This document shows, one piece after another, positions 27,787-36,595 of a DNA stretch of 64,000 nucleotides. This stretch comes from Lysinibacillus agricola. GTDB taxonomy: Bacteria; Bacillota; Bacilli; Bacillales_A; Planococcaceae. How positions within the stretch are numbered: the stretch's first letter is position 1; the number at the start of each line of letters is the position of its first letter. The position numbers and the translations under genes were made by a program. The stretch is from positions 1,863,501 to 1,927,500 of the forward strand of contig NZ_CP067341.1 in assembly GCF_016638705.1 (NCBI RefSeq). Direction: 5' to 3'. The notes beneath the pieces were generated by a model, which saw only the letters and a list, made by a program, of their open reading frames with translations, made no database searches and had not been told where the DNA came from.

Positions 27787-28433
27787 TCTACTATCTCCTC
27801 ACTTTCAGAACCATGGCTTTTTGCTATAATGAGCTGTTGGATAATAGGTAAATAATCGATACGCGGATAATAGCTGTAGGGAATTTCAAAAGCTTCCTTT
27901 TCAATTGTTGAAAAGGGTATCGATTTACGATCACCGTTTTCCATCGCTAGCCAGGCCTTTTGTAAAACATCGTATGGCACAATAAAATATCGTTCAAAAG
28001 CTGAGAAACGAACGATAATAAAAGCCACACCATTTTGTTCCGTCACTTGCTGCATATGTGTCATTTGATGTAAGTGAATATTCTTTAGGGGAAAACTGGT
28101 CTTTGAAGCAGTTTCCTTTGCATCAAAATCAATATAATGCCCGTTCCAAACACCATTGTAATCTGTTGTCGAAGGCGTTCGGAAATAAGCCTCACGAATA
28201 ACTGCAGCGCTTCGTGATGGGTACTCTACTTTGACGATTTGCACGGGAACAGGTTTCTTATGAATGATAGCAAGTCGTCTTTTTACATAATAGTCATTTG
28301 CTTCATTAATTTCATCTTCTAGTGTTTTCCCTCGATTACTAAAAGAAAAATCCTTGTCCTTTCCCTTTTTTGCTGTTTTTTGAACAGTTGGATTAGGGGA
28401 ATACAATTTCCCGTTCGGATAACGAATTGTCAC
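27783..28433 (-). CDS. recU: Holliday junction resolvase RecU
   Basis: This 216-residue nuclease of Firmicutes resolves recombination junctions and helps chromosome segregation. NRGKTLEDEINEANDYY, the acidic active site around TTDYNGVWNGHYIDFDAKET (D-E-K pattern), and the C-terminal RIDYLPIIQQLI match the family. It starts MTIRYPNGKLYSPN and has GAGGGTGAAC upstream. The recU-ponA pair with a 4-base overlap is the standard Bacillus operon. Confidence 0.93.
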   Translation of the reverse strand: MTIRYPNGKLYSPNPTVQKTAKKGKDKDFSFSNRGKTLEDEINEANDYYVKRRLAIIHKKPVPVQIVKVEYPSRSAAVIREAYFRTPSTTDYNGVWNGHYIDFDAKETASKTSFPLKNIHLHQMTHMQQVTEQNGVAFIIVRFSAFERYFIVPYDVLQKAWLAMENGDRKSIPFSTIEKEAFEIPYSYYPRIDYLPIIQQLIIAKSHGSESEEIVE

Positions 28434-28860
28434 TTAGTTCACCCTCTATAATACTGCTATTATACAATAGTTTACCACGATTCAGTAGCAGTTCTCCACT
28501 TCCATCAATAGTATGATTATTGCTAGATTACTACTGGTTAAAATTACTGAAAAAATAACCGATTATTGGGCAATTTTCGCCTCTGAAAGTCGAAAAATAT
28601 CATGTAATACAACTAGTTCTAACATTCGAATCGTCAAAAAAACCGATAAAATTTCCAGCTGCATTTTATGGAGAAACTGTTCTCTACATGAGCGCCTTTA
28701 CTTGATAGACGATTTTGAAGACAATGTGCTTAATAGAATAGTTCAATTAAATTTTATCGAAATACTTCTTCTTTCAGCTAACTTACGCTTATTTTGTCAT
28801 GCATGAAGGTGATTTTATACATGCGAAGAATACATAAGTAAAGCAAAAGGAGGCGTTATT
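28434..28860. other. 427-base divergent interval, no supported gene
   Basis: The promoter of the leftward recU-ponA operon should lie at its left end. A 97-codon frame (28513-28806) has no ribosome binding site and no family resemblance. Nothing else stands out. Confidence 0.5.
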
Positions 28861-29055
28861 TTGAACAAGTTAAAACAGTTAGTTGCGCAGTTGGATCTGG
28901 TCAATCAATTACTTTTAACGAGAGTGTCGTTGGAAAACAATGCACAGAGCATGCACTTTTTTATGCAGCTCAAATCTGTTAGCCAGAAAGTAAGCTTAGC
29001 AGAAAAGAACTGGCAAGTAAAGAATGCTTGTTCGCCTATAAGTAGTGAAAAATGA
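28861..29055 (+). CDS. hypothetical 64-residue protein
   Basis: TTG 28861 is preceded by an excellent AAAGGAGG, so translation is likely. The product MNKLKQLVAQLDLVNQLLL and onwards is helical and basic with no membrane segment. I do not recognise it. It occupies the region where Bacillus carries small ypp genes between recU and yppE. Confidence 0.6.
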   Translation: MNKLKQLVAQLDLVNQLLLTRVSLENNAQSMHFFMQLKSVSQKVSLAEKNWQVKNACSPISSEK

Positions 29056-29442
29056 TAGACTTTGGTACACTTATCTCATATGCAATATAAATAACTCAAT
29101 ATGAGTATTTTTCATACATTATTTACCACGATGAAGGGTGTGCCTTGAGATGAATGAAGGCATTTACAAATCATTTGAAGTATATTTGCTCATATAGCAT
29201 AAATAATTTAGCAGACGATTTTTGGGTGGCACGAATTTTAAAATAGCTGTTTCGGAAAATTAACTTAAAATGATACTATGCGTTTATGCTCATATAGATG
29301 AATCTTCGTGGATGGAACCAACAGTTGAAATTCGAGCTTCTTTTTTAGAGGTAAAAGAAATTGTCAGCTAATTACGATAATATTTTAAGGATCATCACCA
29401 AAAGTTGGGAAGACATTTATGAAAATGTTTGCCATGTATATA
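29056..29442. other. interval with no supported gene
   Basis: A 33-codon frame at 29270-29371 (MILCVYAHIDESSWMEPTVE...) reads like a protein but has no ribosome binding site. It could be the end of a decayed gene. Confidence 0.4.
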
Positions 29443-29587
29443 GGTTGATTTTCGTTACGACTGGGCGACTTCTTGGAGATCAGCGTCAAAGTAGAGGAAC
29501 GAAGGCTAAAAGCATCACGACCTGTGATAACGCCTTCGTGACCAACCTCCAGTTGCCCCAAGCGTCCAGTTGGAATGGAAATCAACC
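29443..29587. repeat. 145-bp palindromic element (MITE-like)
   Basis: The two ends are imperfect inverted repeats of 25 bases (GGTTGATTTTCGTTACGACTGG... against GGTTGATTTCCATTCCAACTGG..., 20 of 25 identical). Inside are further stems: CGAAGGC / GCCTTCG, and ATCAC / GTGAT around a GACCT loop. The whole folds into one long branched hairpin. It carries no gene and lies upstream of yppE. Confidence 0.8.
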
Positions 29588-29632
29588 TCACGTTATGGTG
29601 ATGAGCCTTAATGAATGAGATGAGGTGCGGAA

Positions 29633-30016
29633 TTGTTATTAATACAGCAAACGTCCATATTAATAGATGAATGTGAAAAATGTGTTTCACGCTTCTGGCA
29701 AATGCGCGAGGAGGATCGTACTCCAGACTTTTTTGCGGAGGTTAAGCCATATGCTGATGACATTCACCAGCTTTTAAAGGAATGGCAGCAAGAGGCGAAT
29801 ATGTGGATTCGAAAAAATCGACCAAAATATATGCATACACAACAAATTGCTTCAGTGGTGGAATCGATGGAGCAATTTGTTGTGCAATCCTTTTATAAGG
29901 AAACAAGTAAAAAGCGTTTTCTAGATGCAATTCATTCTACCTCCTATACATTAAATATTTTTGAGCGGTTAGTGAAGGAGGTACAAACGGATGTTATCGA
30001 AAAAAAGGACCATTAG
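29633..30016 (+). CDS. yppE: YppE-like DUF1798 protein
   Basis: This 127-residue helical-bundle protein starts at TTG with GAGGTG upstream. The segments TSILIDECEKCVSRFWQMREE, DFFAEVKPYADDIHQLLKEW and WIRKNRPKYMHTQQI resemble YppE, a structurally known but functionally unassigned Bacillus protein. It overlaps the mrfA start by 26 bases, so the two are translated together, as in Bacillus where yppE precedes yprA at short range. Confidence 0.75.
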   Translation: MLLIQQTSILIDECEKCVSRFWQMREEDRTPDFFAEVKPYADDIHQLLKEWQQEANMWIRKNRPKYMHTQQIASVVESMEQFVVQSFYKETSKKRFLDAIHSTSYTLNIFERLVKEVQTDVIEKKDH

Positions 30017-32255
30017 TGAACTGTTAAACGAGTGGAGATATGACGAGGAATTGAAGGAACACATTTTACACTGGCAAACGCTTGACGGGCGTGAGGCTAA
30101 ATATGCACCTTTTCCGGAAAATTTGCATCCTTCACTTGTAAAGGCTCTGCAAACAAGAGGAATAGAACAACTGTATACCCATCAACGTCAGGCATTTGAT
30201 TTGGCCATGAATGGCGCATCCTTTACTGCTGTTACACCAACAGCGTCTGGTAAATCGTATTGCTATCATTTACCGGTACTTCAAAAAATATTAGAAGATA
30301 AAAATGCGCGTGCTATTTATTTATTTCCAACGAAAGCTTTAGCACAGGATCAAAAAAATGATTTAAATGAATTAATTGAACAAAGTGGTGAGGAGATTTT
30401 AAGCTATACGTATGATGGGGATACAGCGCCTGGCATTCGCCAAAAAGTTCGTAAGGCAGGGCATATCGTGATGACAAACCCTGATATGCTTCATTCAGGG
30501 ATTTTGCCACATCATACGAAATGGGTTTCACTATTTGAAAATTTGCAGTATATCGTCATTGATGAGTTACATACATATAAAGGTGTGTTTGGTTCACATG
30601 TTGCGCATGTTATTCGAAGGTTAAAGCGAATCTGTGAATTTTATGGCAGTAAGCCGGTTTTCATTTGTACATCTGCAACCATTAAAAATCCCAAAGAGCT
30701 AGCAGAAGCTCTAACGAATGACAGTCATGCTTTAATAGCTGAATCCGGAGCGCCAGTTGGGAAAAAGACATTTCTTTTTTATAATCCACCCATCGTCCAC
30801 AAAACATTTGGCGTGCGTCGAAGTGCTGTTTTGGAGGTGAGTGACCTCGCCAAAAGATTATATATAGCAGGTATTCAAACTATTATTTTTGCTAAAAGTC
30901 GTGTACGTGTAGAGATGATTGTGACGTATTTAAAGGAGCTTACACGCAATAAGCTTCTTGACGAATCGGTGCGCGGTTATCGTGGAGGTTATCTGCCTTC
31001 TGAGCGACGTGTTATTGAACGAGGGCTTCGTGACGGTACTATACAAACAGTTGTTAGTACAAATGCGCTTGAATTAGGCGTCGATATTGGCCAATTACAA
31101 GCATGTATCATGACAGGTTACCCTGGAAATATTGCAAGTGCCTGGCAGCAAGCGGGTCGCGCTGGGCGTCGTCAGGACGAGGCGCTAATCATTTATGTAG
31201 CGCAATCATCAGCACTTGACCAGTACGTGGTGAACCATCCGCTTTTTTTACTTGGCAGTGCACCTGAAGAAGCGCGTATTTATCCTGAAAATATGTTAAT
31301 TTTAATGGATCATTTGAAATGTGCAGCGTTTGAGCTCCCATTTTCCACGCATGATACGTATGGTGAATATGAGATTCAGGAACTGCTTGAATATTTAGCG
31401 GAGGAAGGCGTTGTTTTTAAAACGAGTGAGAAGTGGCATTGGATGAGTGACCGTTTTCCTGCACATGATATTAGTCTTCGTTCTGCTTCGCAAGAAAATG
31501 TTGTAATAATAGATATGACTATCCCTGCACAAACAAAGGTAATTGGTGAAATGGATCGCCATAGTGCGATGACATTGCTACATGAAGAGGCTATTTATTT
31601 GCATCAAGGCATTCAATTTCAAGTAGAAAAGCTTGATTGGGAAGAAAAGAAAGCATTTGTACGAGAAGTAGATGTCGATTACTATACGGACGCGAATTTA
31701 GCAGTTGAGATGAAAGTGTTAGAGGAAGACCGGAGTAGAGATTACAATGGTGGCATTATTAGCTTCGGTGATGTTGGCTTAGTCGCACAGGCTACGATAT
31801 TTAAAAAAATACGCTTTGGCACACACGATAATATCGGTTCGGGCCCTATTCATCTACCACCAGATGAAATGCATACAAGCTCATCGTGGTTATCTTTCGA
31901 TAATACGACTCAGTGGTCGGAGGCGGAGCTTACAGATGCCATGGCTGGAGTTGCTTATGCGATGAACGCTTTTATTCCAATATTCATTCAATGTGACAGT
32001 AGTGATGTAGCGGTTGTTCCACAAGTAAAGGCGACACATAATGAATTGCCAACGTTTTTTGTTTATGATAAATATCCTGGTGGTATCGGATTAAGTGAAA
32101 AGGTATTCGATTTATGGGAAGATTTGTTGACTAAGACACAGGAGCATGTGGCTGGCTGTCCTTGTGAATCAGGCTGTCCATCATGTATAGGAGCTCAAGA
32201 TAGTTTGCAACAGGCGAAGAAAAAAGTAGTAGAGCTACTTAGAATTTTAAATTAG
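29991..32255 (+). CDS. mrfA: MrfA (YprA) DNA helicase, mitomycin repair
   Basis: This 754-residue superfamily 2 helicase has Walker A TPTASGKSYCYHL near residue 84, a DELH box (YIVIDELHTYKGVFG), the ALELGVDIG and QQAGRAGRRQ motifs of the second RecA domain, and a C-terminal four-cysteine cluster (CPCESGCPSCIG) that is a hallmark of MrfA. In Bacillus, MrfA with the exonuclease MrfB forms a UvrA-independent repair pathway for mitomycin C adducts. ATG 29991 has AAGGAGGT upstream. Normally mrfB follows directly; here it is 5.9 kb away. The last 150 codons are duplicated at 35190. Confidence 0.92.
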   Translation: MLSKKRTISELLNEWRYDEELKEHILHWQTLDGREAKYAPFPENLHPSLVKALQTRGIEQLYTHQRQAFDLAMNGASFTAVTPTASGKSYCYHLPVLQKILEDKNARAIYLFPTKALAQDQKNDLNELIEQSGEEILSYTYDGDTAPGIRQKVRKAGHIVMTNPDMLHSGILPHHTKWVSLFENLQYIVIDELHTYKGVFGSHVAHVIRRLKRICEFYGSKPVFICTSATIKNPKELAEALTNDSHALIAESGAPVGKKTFLFYNPPIVHKTFGVRRSAVLEVSDLAKRLYIAGIQTIIFAKSRVRVEMIVTYLKELTRNKLLDESVRGYRGGYLPSERRVIERGLRDGTIQTVVSTNALELGVDIGQLQACIMTGYPGNIASAWQQAGRAGRRQDEALIIYVAQSSALDQYVVNHPLFLLGSAPEEARIYPENMLILMDHLKCAAFELPFSTHDTYGEYEIQELLEYLAEEGVVFKTSEKWHWMSDRFPAHDISLRSASQENVVIIDMTIPAQTKVIGEMDRHSAMTLLHEEAIYLHQGIQFQVEKLDWEEKKAFVREVDVDYYTDANLAVEMKVLEEDRSRDYNGGIISFGDVGLVAQATIFKKIRFGTHDNIGSGPIHLPPDEMHTSSSWLSFDNTTQWSEAELTDAMAGVAYAMNAFIPIFIQCDSSDVAVVPQVKATHNELPTFFVYDKYPGGIGLSEKVFDLWEDLLTKTQEHVAGCPCESGCPSCIGAQDSLQQAKKKVVELLRILN

Positions 32256-32335
32256 AGATAAAAAGTGGGCTGAGAGGAAAAAGTCTAACACTATTCCTTC
32301 AAGCCCTCTTCTTTGATTAGTTTATAAATCATTTT
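31806..32335 (+). repeat. direct repeat A, mrfA 3' end (original)
   Basis: This is near-identical to 35190-35716, including about 80 bases past the stop. The coding part differs at only a handful of positions. Confidence 0.95.
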
Positions 32336-32347
32336 ACTAGTTATCTG

Positions 32348-32458
32348 TTACTTAATCTCGAATATTTCATTCATGTCAGTAATTTCTAGGGCTTTGCATA
32401 TTACTGCTAGATGTTCATGGTTAATGGTACTACGTTGATTGTTTACAATTTCACTAAT
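32348..32458 (-). pseudogene. XRE-type helix-turn-helix regulator, C-terminal fragment
   Basis: The minus strand reads ISEIVNNQRSTINHEHLAVI, then CKALEITDMNEIFEIK and a stop, the end of a short YozG-like Cro/CI-family regulator. Its N-terminal half is missing; a stop codon and then the tauE-like gene lie directly upstream, so the fragment was cut by the insertion of that gene. Confidence 0.7.
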
Positions 32459-32464
32459 TCAAAG

Positions 32465-33190
32465 CTAATGGAATGCTGTCCACAGCATAGAAAGACCGGA
32501 ACACAGCAGGAGAACATCCAGCACATATCGGAACGAGACAATGCTCATTCGCTGCACAACACTCTTGGCAATAATCGTGCCCAGCATGAGCGAGGCACCT
32601 ACAATCACGCCTTGTAAAATGACCTCTGTCGGAAGCGCTCCGACTTCATGGAACGTCAAGGCTTTGCTGACATAAAGCGCAAATGAGCTGAGGGCTTCCG
32701 TAGAAAGAAAGGCCCCTTTCATTAATCCGTAAGACGTAAATGCCGGCACGCTGAGGGGGCCGGTCGAGAGAACGATGCCGGTCAAAAATCCGACGATCCC
32801 TCCGGCGATGGAAAGCTGCCATAGGCGAATACGCAAATTTTTTGCTTCAAGCCAGCGCCTTAAGGGAATAACGGCCAGAAAAAAAACACCGAGCCCGATA
32901 TCGACAATATGTGCCGGCAGCGCCCACAAAGTTCTGGCGCCCATTGCGGCGGCGGGCACGCCCGTAAGCGAGTAAGCGGCAAAAGCCCGCCAGTCCACTT
33001 CGCGCCACCAGGCAAAAACTCTTGAAATGTTCGCTATGATGGCAGCTACCGCCATGATCGGTATAGCTTGCTTTGGTCCAAATGTAAAAACGAGAACGGG
33101 CAATAACATGATGGATGAGCCCGTTCCTATAACGCCGCTGATAGCGCCTGCCACTAATCCTACGAACAATACAAATAAATATTCCATCAA
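32465..33190 (-). CDS. TauE/SafE-family anion exporter
   Basis: This 241-residue membrane protein has seven or eight hydrophobic segments. FVGLVAGAISGVIGTGSSIM and the second-half repeat IAGGIVGFLTGIVLSTGPLS are the paired motifs of the TauE/SafE (sulfite/organosulfonate exporter) family. The gene is clearly richer in G+C than everything around it (for example GCCGGCAGCGCCCACAAAG) and uses GC-ending codons, so it was probably acquired from another genus. It is bounded by a truncated XRE gene on the left and by unrecognised fragments on the right. AGGAGAGTT precedes its ATG. Confidence 0.85.
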   Translation of the reverse strand: MMEYLFVLFVGLVAGAISGVIGTGSSIMLLPVLVFTFGPKQAIPIMAVAAIIANISRVFAWWREVDWRAFAAYSLTGVPAAAMGARTLWALPAHIVDIGLGVFFLAVIPLRRWLEAKNLRIRLWQLSIAGGIVGFLTGIVLSTGPLSVPAFTSYGLMKGAFLSTEALSSFALYVSKALTFHEVGALPTEVILQGVIVGASLMLGTIIAKSVVQRMSIVSFRYVLDVLLLCSGLSMLWTAFH

Positions 33191-33378
33191 TAACTCTCCT
33201 AATAAACTCCCCGAGCTGATCGCCGTTTCGTTATGGTTTCCTTTTTCGTTTCCTGCCAGTTATATTCCGTTTTCATATTTATTCGACATGAAAGAAGGAA
33301 TTCCTATTCGGATGTACGCATGGAGGGCCCCGCATTACGAAAAATTTCGGGTATTTGGATTTTATGGTGGAAAAGGGC

Positions 33379-33495
33379 TTACAATTCGCCCTTCTCCAAT
33401 TTCTCAATCAAGGTGAAAATGTCGATAACAAGAATTTCTCCAGCTTCACGAATAACGCGAAAAGGAGGCATTCTATCAAACGATGGATCATTCAT
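33379..33495 (-). pseudogene. unrecognised 38-codon fragment
   Basis: The frame MNDPSFDRMPPFRVIREAGE... ending in LIEKLEKGEL has protein-like composition but no ribosome binding site. It is probably the end of a larger gene that was cut near 33500, where a short GCGGTC direct repeat (33502, 33510) marks a junction. I do not recognise the family. Confidence 0.3.
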
Positions 33496-33502
33496 ATCAT
33501 AG

Positions 33503-33757
33503 CGGTCTAGCGGTCAAGGTTGGCGAGAAAATCACGCTTCTGATGCTTTGGTTTGCGTTCCTTTCGAAGCCCTTCGACTTGCTTACGATGATGCTCAACA
33601 ATACGTTAAAGATTTATGGTTTCTAACGCTTGATTCACCATACGGACAACGTTCAGTAGGAGGTGATGTGCTGCAGCCAGAGCTAGAGAATCTTTTAACC
33701 GATTTGAGAGAGAAACAGCTACGAGCTGAAAAGATTGAATGTAAACATCTTCATTAA
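33503..33757 (+). pseudogene. C-terminal fragment of an unrecognised protein
   Basis: The open frame runs from the junction at about 33503: GQGWRENHASDALVCVPFEA, then LRLAYDDAQQYVKDLWFLTL, ELENLLTDLREKQLRAEKIE and a stop at 33757. There is no start codon with a ribosome binding site; TTG 33548 is the first possible one. The composition is that of a real soluble protein whose beginning was lost. I cannot name it. Confidence 0.4.
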
Positions 33758-33818
33758 GTCAGGTCGTAATTAGTAAGCAAGGTGTAAAAAACTACTCAAT
33801 CAATAGTGGTTTTACATT

Positions 33819-34769
33819 TTATATCCCTAATAACTGTTTCTTTTTTGTATCAAATTCATCTTGAGTTAAGATTCCCGCATCAAGAAGTTCTTTTAACTTG
33901 ACTAACTCATCAGTAGGAATTGTAGATGTGTTAAGGCTGGTCTCAACTGTTTGCGAAACCTCACCTTCTTCAGTAACGATTAATAGCGAAAGCTTCTCAA
34001 GATCCTTCTTGTCACATTTAATAACTAATGGAACTTTATCCCCGTTTTCACGCTTTAGGAAAAGCGTTGCTACAGATTTATCTTTTCCTATATTAGCTCC
34101 CATTGCACCGGCAATAGTTTCTGCATTACCGAATGTACTTCCGATTAATGACCATCCAGCAATGTCAAACGCACTCTTTTGAATGTTTTCAACACGTTCC
34201 CATTTAATTATTTGAAATGTTTCAGGATCTTTATAATCTACCGAAATATCTACATAACCATGTTCAGTTTGCTTCAAAACGTAATTATAACCATGGTCAT
34301 TTAGCTGTTCTTTACCATTCAAGATAGTCAAGTTTAGCTTAATAGCTTTTGGCCCTTTTACTTTCTTTTTGAGGGTTACTTTTTCAGGGATGCCGAATAT
34401 ATTTTCCAACTCATCCGCAAAAGGCATAGCTGCTTTATCATTATTTAATTTCAGCTTAATATCTGATTCTTTATAAATGAAATCGATTTCTACAGCTAAA
34501 ATTTTTCTACTAACAATTAGATTACGGATATCATTCAATTCATAGGAAACTAAAGTTTTATCTTTTTTATCTTTATTTAGGGTGAGTAATCTTTCTGAAG
34601 TGATTAAGTATAAAAAATACGTTAATTTCTTTGATCCTGTAGTTGCAGATAATATAGTCTCATTATCCTCTATATAGTTAGCAAGAAATTCAATATCTTC
34701 TTCCACAAATGAAAGAACGGATTTCCCTGCAGGTTTTAAACATTCATTAATTTGTTCAATTGCCTGCAT
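33819..34769 (-). CDS. PH-like plus SHOCT-domain protein
   Basis: This is a 316-residue protein with no signal peptide or membrane helix. Residues of about 30-110 read like a bacterial PH domain (LTYFLYLITSERLLTL, LVSYELNDIRNLIVS), a second such stretch spans 155-270, and the C-terminus ELVKLKELLDAGILTQDEFD followed by TKKKQLLGI is a classic SHOCT oligomerisation motif. Such proteins are frequent on phages and other mobile elements; the function is unknown. ATG 34769 has AAAGGTGG upstream. It belongs to the segment enclosed by the mrfA direct repeats. Confidence 0.75.
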   Translation of the reverse strand: MQAIEQINECLKPAGKSVLSFVEEDIEFLANYIEDNETILSATTGSKKLTYFLYLITSERLLTLNKDKKDKTLVSYELNDIRNLIVSRKILAVEIDFIYKESDIKLKLNNDKAAMPFADELENIFGIPEKVTLKKKVKGPKAIKLNLTILNGKEQLNDHGYNYVLKQTEHGYVDISVDYKDPETFQIIKWERVENIQKSAFDIAGWSLIGSTFGNAETIAGAMGANIGKDKSVATLFLKRENGDKVPLVIKCDKKDLEKLSLLIVTEEGEVSQTVETSLNTSTIPTDELVKLKELLDAGILTQDEFDTKKKQLLGI

Positions 34770-34799
34770 TGAACTGCCACCTTTCACATCAGTATTTAC

Positions 34800-35135
34800 A
34801 TGCTTAAACTATACCACCTTTTACAGATGTTAGGGTAAACAAACTTTGGAAATTAGGGGCAACAAACTTCGAAAAGGCAACAAATGTTAGTGCTTTAAAG
34901 TACTAAAGTGGGTAAACAAAGGCAACGAGAGTAAACAGACTTTGTTGCCGTTTCTATGTATACTAAACCCTTGAGGTCAAAGGATTCTCTTATATAAGTA
35001 AACAAATAATATCTATTGAGTGTATTTATATAATATAGGTGTATATAACATATATAATATATGCCTAATCCGCCTAATACGTATATACTATATACACGAG
35101 CTAATATTTGTTGCCCTTTGTTGTAAATCTAGTGA
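34800..35135. other. AT-rich region with iteron-like short repeats
   Basis: This gene-free stretch holds at least six copies of a motif close to GTAAACAAA or GGCAACAAA (for example at about 34833, 34859, 34879, 34912-34925, 34939 and 35000) and inverted TTTGTTGCC copies at 34947 and 35109. A very AT-rich tract follows with many TATATA steps (35020-35090). Repeats next to an AT-rich tract are the plan of an iteron-type replication origin, but no rep gene is visible. Confidence 0.45.
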
Positions 35136-35189
35136 TCTTCAACGTTGGGGTCTTAGTTATATTTTTATGGTGTTTTACTGAAGTTAAAT

Positions 35190-35637
35190 AAAATACGCTT
35201 TGGCACACACGATAATATCGGTTCGGGCCCTATTCATCTACCACCAGATGAAATGCATACAAGCTCATCGTGGTTATCCTTCGATAATACGACTCAGTGG
35301 TCGGAGGCGGAGCTTACAGATGCCATGGCCGGAGTTGCTTATGCGATGAACGCTTTTATTCCAATATTCATTCAATGTGACAGTAGTGATGTAGCGGTTG
35401 TTCCACAAGTAAAGGCGACACATAATGAATTGCCAACGTTTTTTGTTTATGATAAATATCCTGGTGGTATCGGGTTAAGTGAAAAGGTATTCGATTTATG
35501 GGAAGATTTGTTGACTAAGACGCTGGCATGTGGCTGGCTGTCCTTGTAAATCAGGCTGTCCATCATGTATAGGAGCTCAAGATAGTTTGCAACAGGCGAA
35601 GAAAAAAGTAGTAGAGCTTCTTAGAATTTTAAATTAG
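35190..35637 (+). pseudogene. mrfA 3' fragment (duplicate)
   Basis: This is a copy of the last 150 codons of mrfA. It has a 2-base loss and substitutions near 35521 (ACGCTGGCATG in place of ACACAGGAGCATG) and a GAA-to-TAA change just after, inside the cysteine cluster, so even the fragment is broken. There is no start signal. Confidence 0.93.
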
Positions 35638-35716
35638 AGTACAAAGAGGGCTTGAAGGAAAAAGTTTAACACTATTCCTTTAAGCCCTCTTCTTGGATTA
35701 GTTTATAAATCATTTT
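35190..35716 (+). repeat. direct repeat A', second copy
   Basis: This pairs with 31806-32335. The two copies enclose the XRE fragment, tauE-like gene, fragments, SHOCT gene and the iteron-like region. Beyond the stop it contains a strong hairpin (AGAGGGCTTGAAGGAA / TTCCTTTAAGCCCTCT at about 35647-35691), less perfect in the first copy. Confidence 0.95.
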
Positions 35717-35798
35717 TCGGTTATTACCTGTAAGTTGCTTTAACGCAACTGTAGGATAACGCTTATAGGAAAGGTTTATAAAAAATCAGATGACAAAA

Positions 35799-35824
35799 GC
35801 AGCACCAAATAAAAAATGATGCTG
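35799..35824 (-). terminator. intrinsic terminator of the stalk-domain gene
   Basis: GCAGCATCA pairs with TTGGTGCTGC on the minus strand and is followed by TTTT. It is 21 bases past the stop. Confidence 0.7.
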
Positions 35825-35844
35825 CCCCATACAGTTCAAACTAA

Positions 35845-36435
35845 TTATTTTGTTGTAATATATACAGCGTTATCAAAGGTAATACCTGCACCTAGTGCTT
35901 CGCTTACAAAACGTAAAGGTACCATAGTTGTTCCTTTATAAATTTCAGCTGCATGATTTAAATTAATTGTAGTTGTAACGCCGTTTGAATTAACGTAAGC
36001 TTTTTTATTTCCAACGCCAATGACAATTTTTTTATTACCTTTGTATGCAGTCACTTTTTTTGTTGCATTGTCATAAGTAACAGTTGCACCAAGTGATACA
36101 AAAATAGCTTTCATAGGAACTAAAGTTGTTCCGTTTTTAATATAAGCACTTGGGTTGTAGGATTGCTTAACATTATTGATATATACATCTACAGTTGTAA
36201 GCACTGGTTCTGGTGTACTTTGATATGTTGGTGTTTTGTGATTTGTATTAGTAGAAGGTGCTGCCTCGTTGCCTTTATTATGATAATGATAACCTGAGCA
36301 AAGACCTTTTGCTTTAGACTTTTCAGAACAGTTATGACCACCATTACTATCAAGACGACCTGGGTGTGCATCAGCCGTTAATGATGTGACCATAAACAAA
36401 GACAACATTGTAATAAATAAAACTAATTTTTTCAT
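35845..36435 (-). CDS. secreted YHYH plus copper-amine-oxidase-like stalk protein
   Basis: This 196-residue exported protein has a signal peptide (MKKLVLFITMLSLFMVTSLTADA), then a small YHYH domain (HPGRLDSNGGHNC, CSGYHYHNKG), a Ser/Thr/Pro linker, and a stalk domain made of two beta repeats (KNGTTLVPMKAIFVSLGATVTYD, YKGTTMVPLRFVSEALGAGITFD). The stalk is found on many Bacillales surface proteins and probably serves attachment. AGGAGGATATTC precedes ATG. It lies among acquired sequences. Confidence 0.85.
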   Translation of the reverse strand: MKKLVLFITMLSLFMVTSLTADAHPGRLDSNGGHNCSEKSKAKGLCSGYHYHNKGNEAAPSTNTNHKTPTYQSTPEPVLTTVDVYINNVKQSYNPSAYIKNGTTLVPMKAIFVSLGATVTYDNATKKVTAYKGNKKIVIGVGNKKAYVNSNGVTTTINLNHAAEIYKGTTMVPLRFVSEALGAGITFDNAVYITTK

Positions 36436-36562
36436 GAATATCCTCCTAATTTAAAATATGGAATTATTATACTACTAAATGGATTATATTCACATAGTTT
36501 TATTGCAAATATTAGTTTTCGTGTGGAATGGATCTTATAGAAGGCACATATAACGAGTCTTA

Positions 36563-36594
36563 AAATCAATTATGCCGTGGCATAATTGATTTTA
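36563..36594 (-). terminator. terminator made from the CAATTATGCC hairpin
   Basis: A 15-bp perfect stem (AAAATCAATTATGCC and complement, 2-base loop) lies just past the stop of the next gene. The inner part is the same hairpin that ends the dispersed element at 38131-38150 and 60055-60076. Confidence 0.8.
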
Positions 36595-36595
36595 T

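Noticed and set aside
28513..28806. 97-codon frame between recU and the small gene at 28861
   Set aside because: It has no ribosome binding site and an unstructured, unlikely composition; I see no family resemblance.
29361..29690. Two overlapping frames on opposite strands before yppE
   Set aside because: Both run through the 145-bp palindromic element and lack start signals.
32775..33416. Plus-strand frames opposite and beyond the TauE/SafE gene
   Set aside because: They are antisense shadows of a GC-richer gene, where chance open frames are common.
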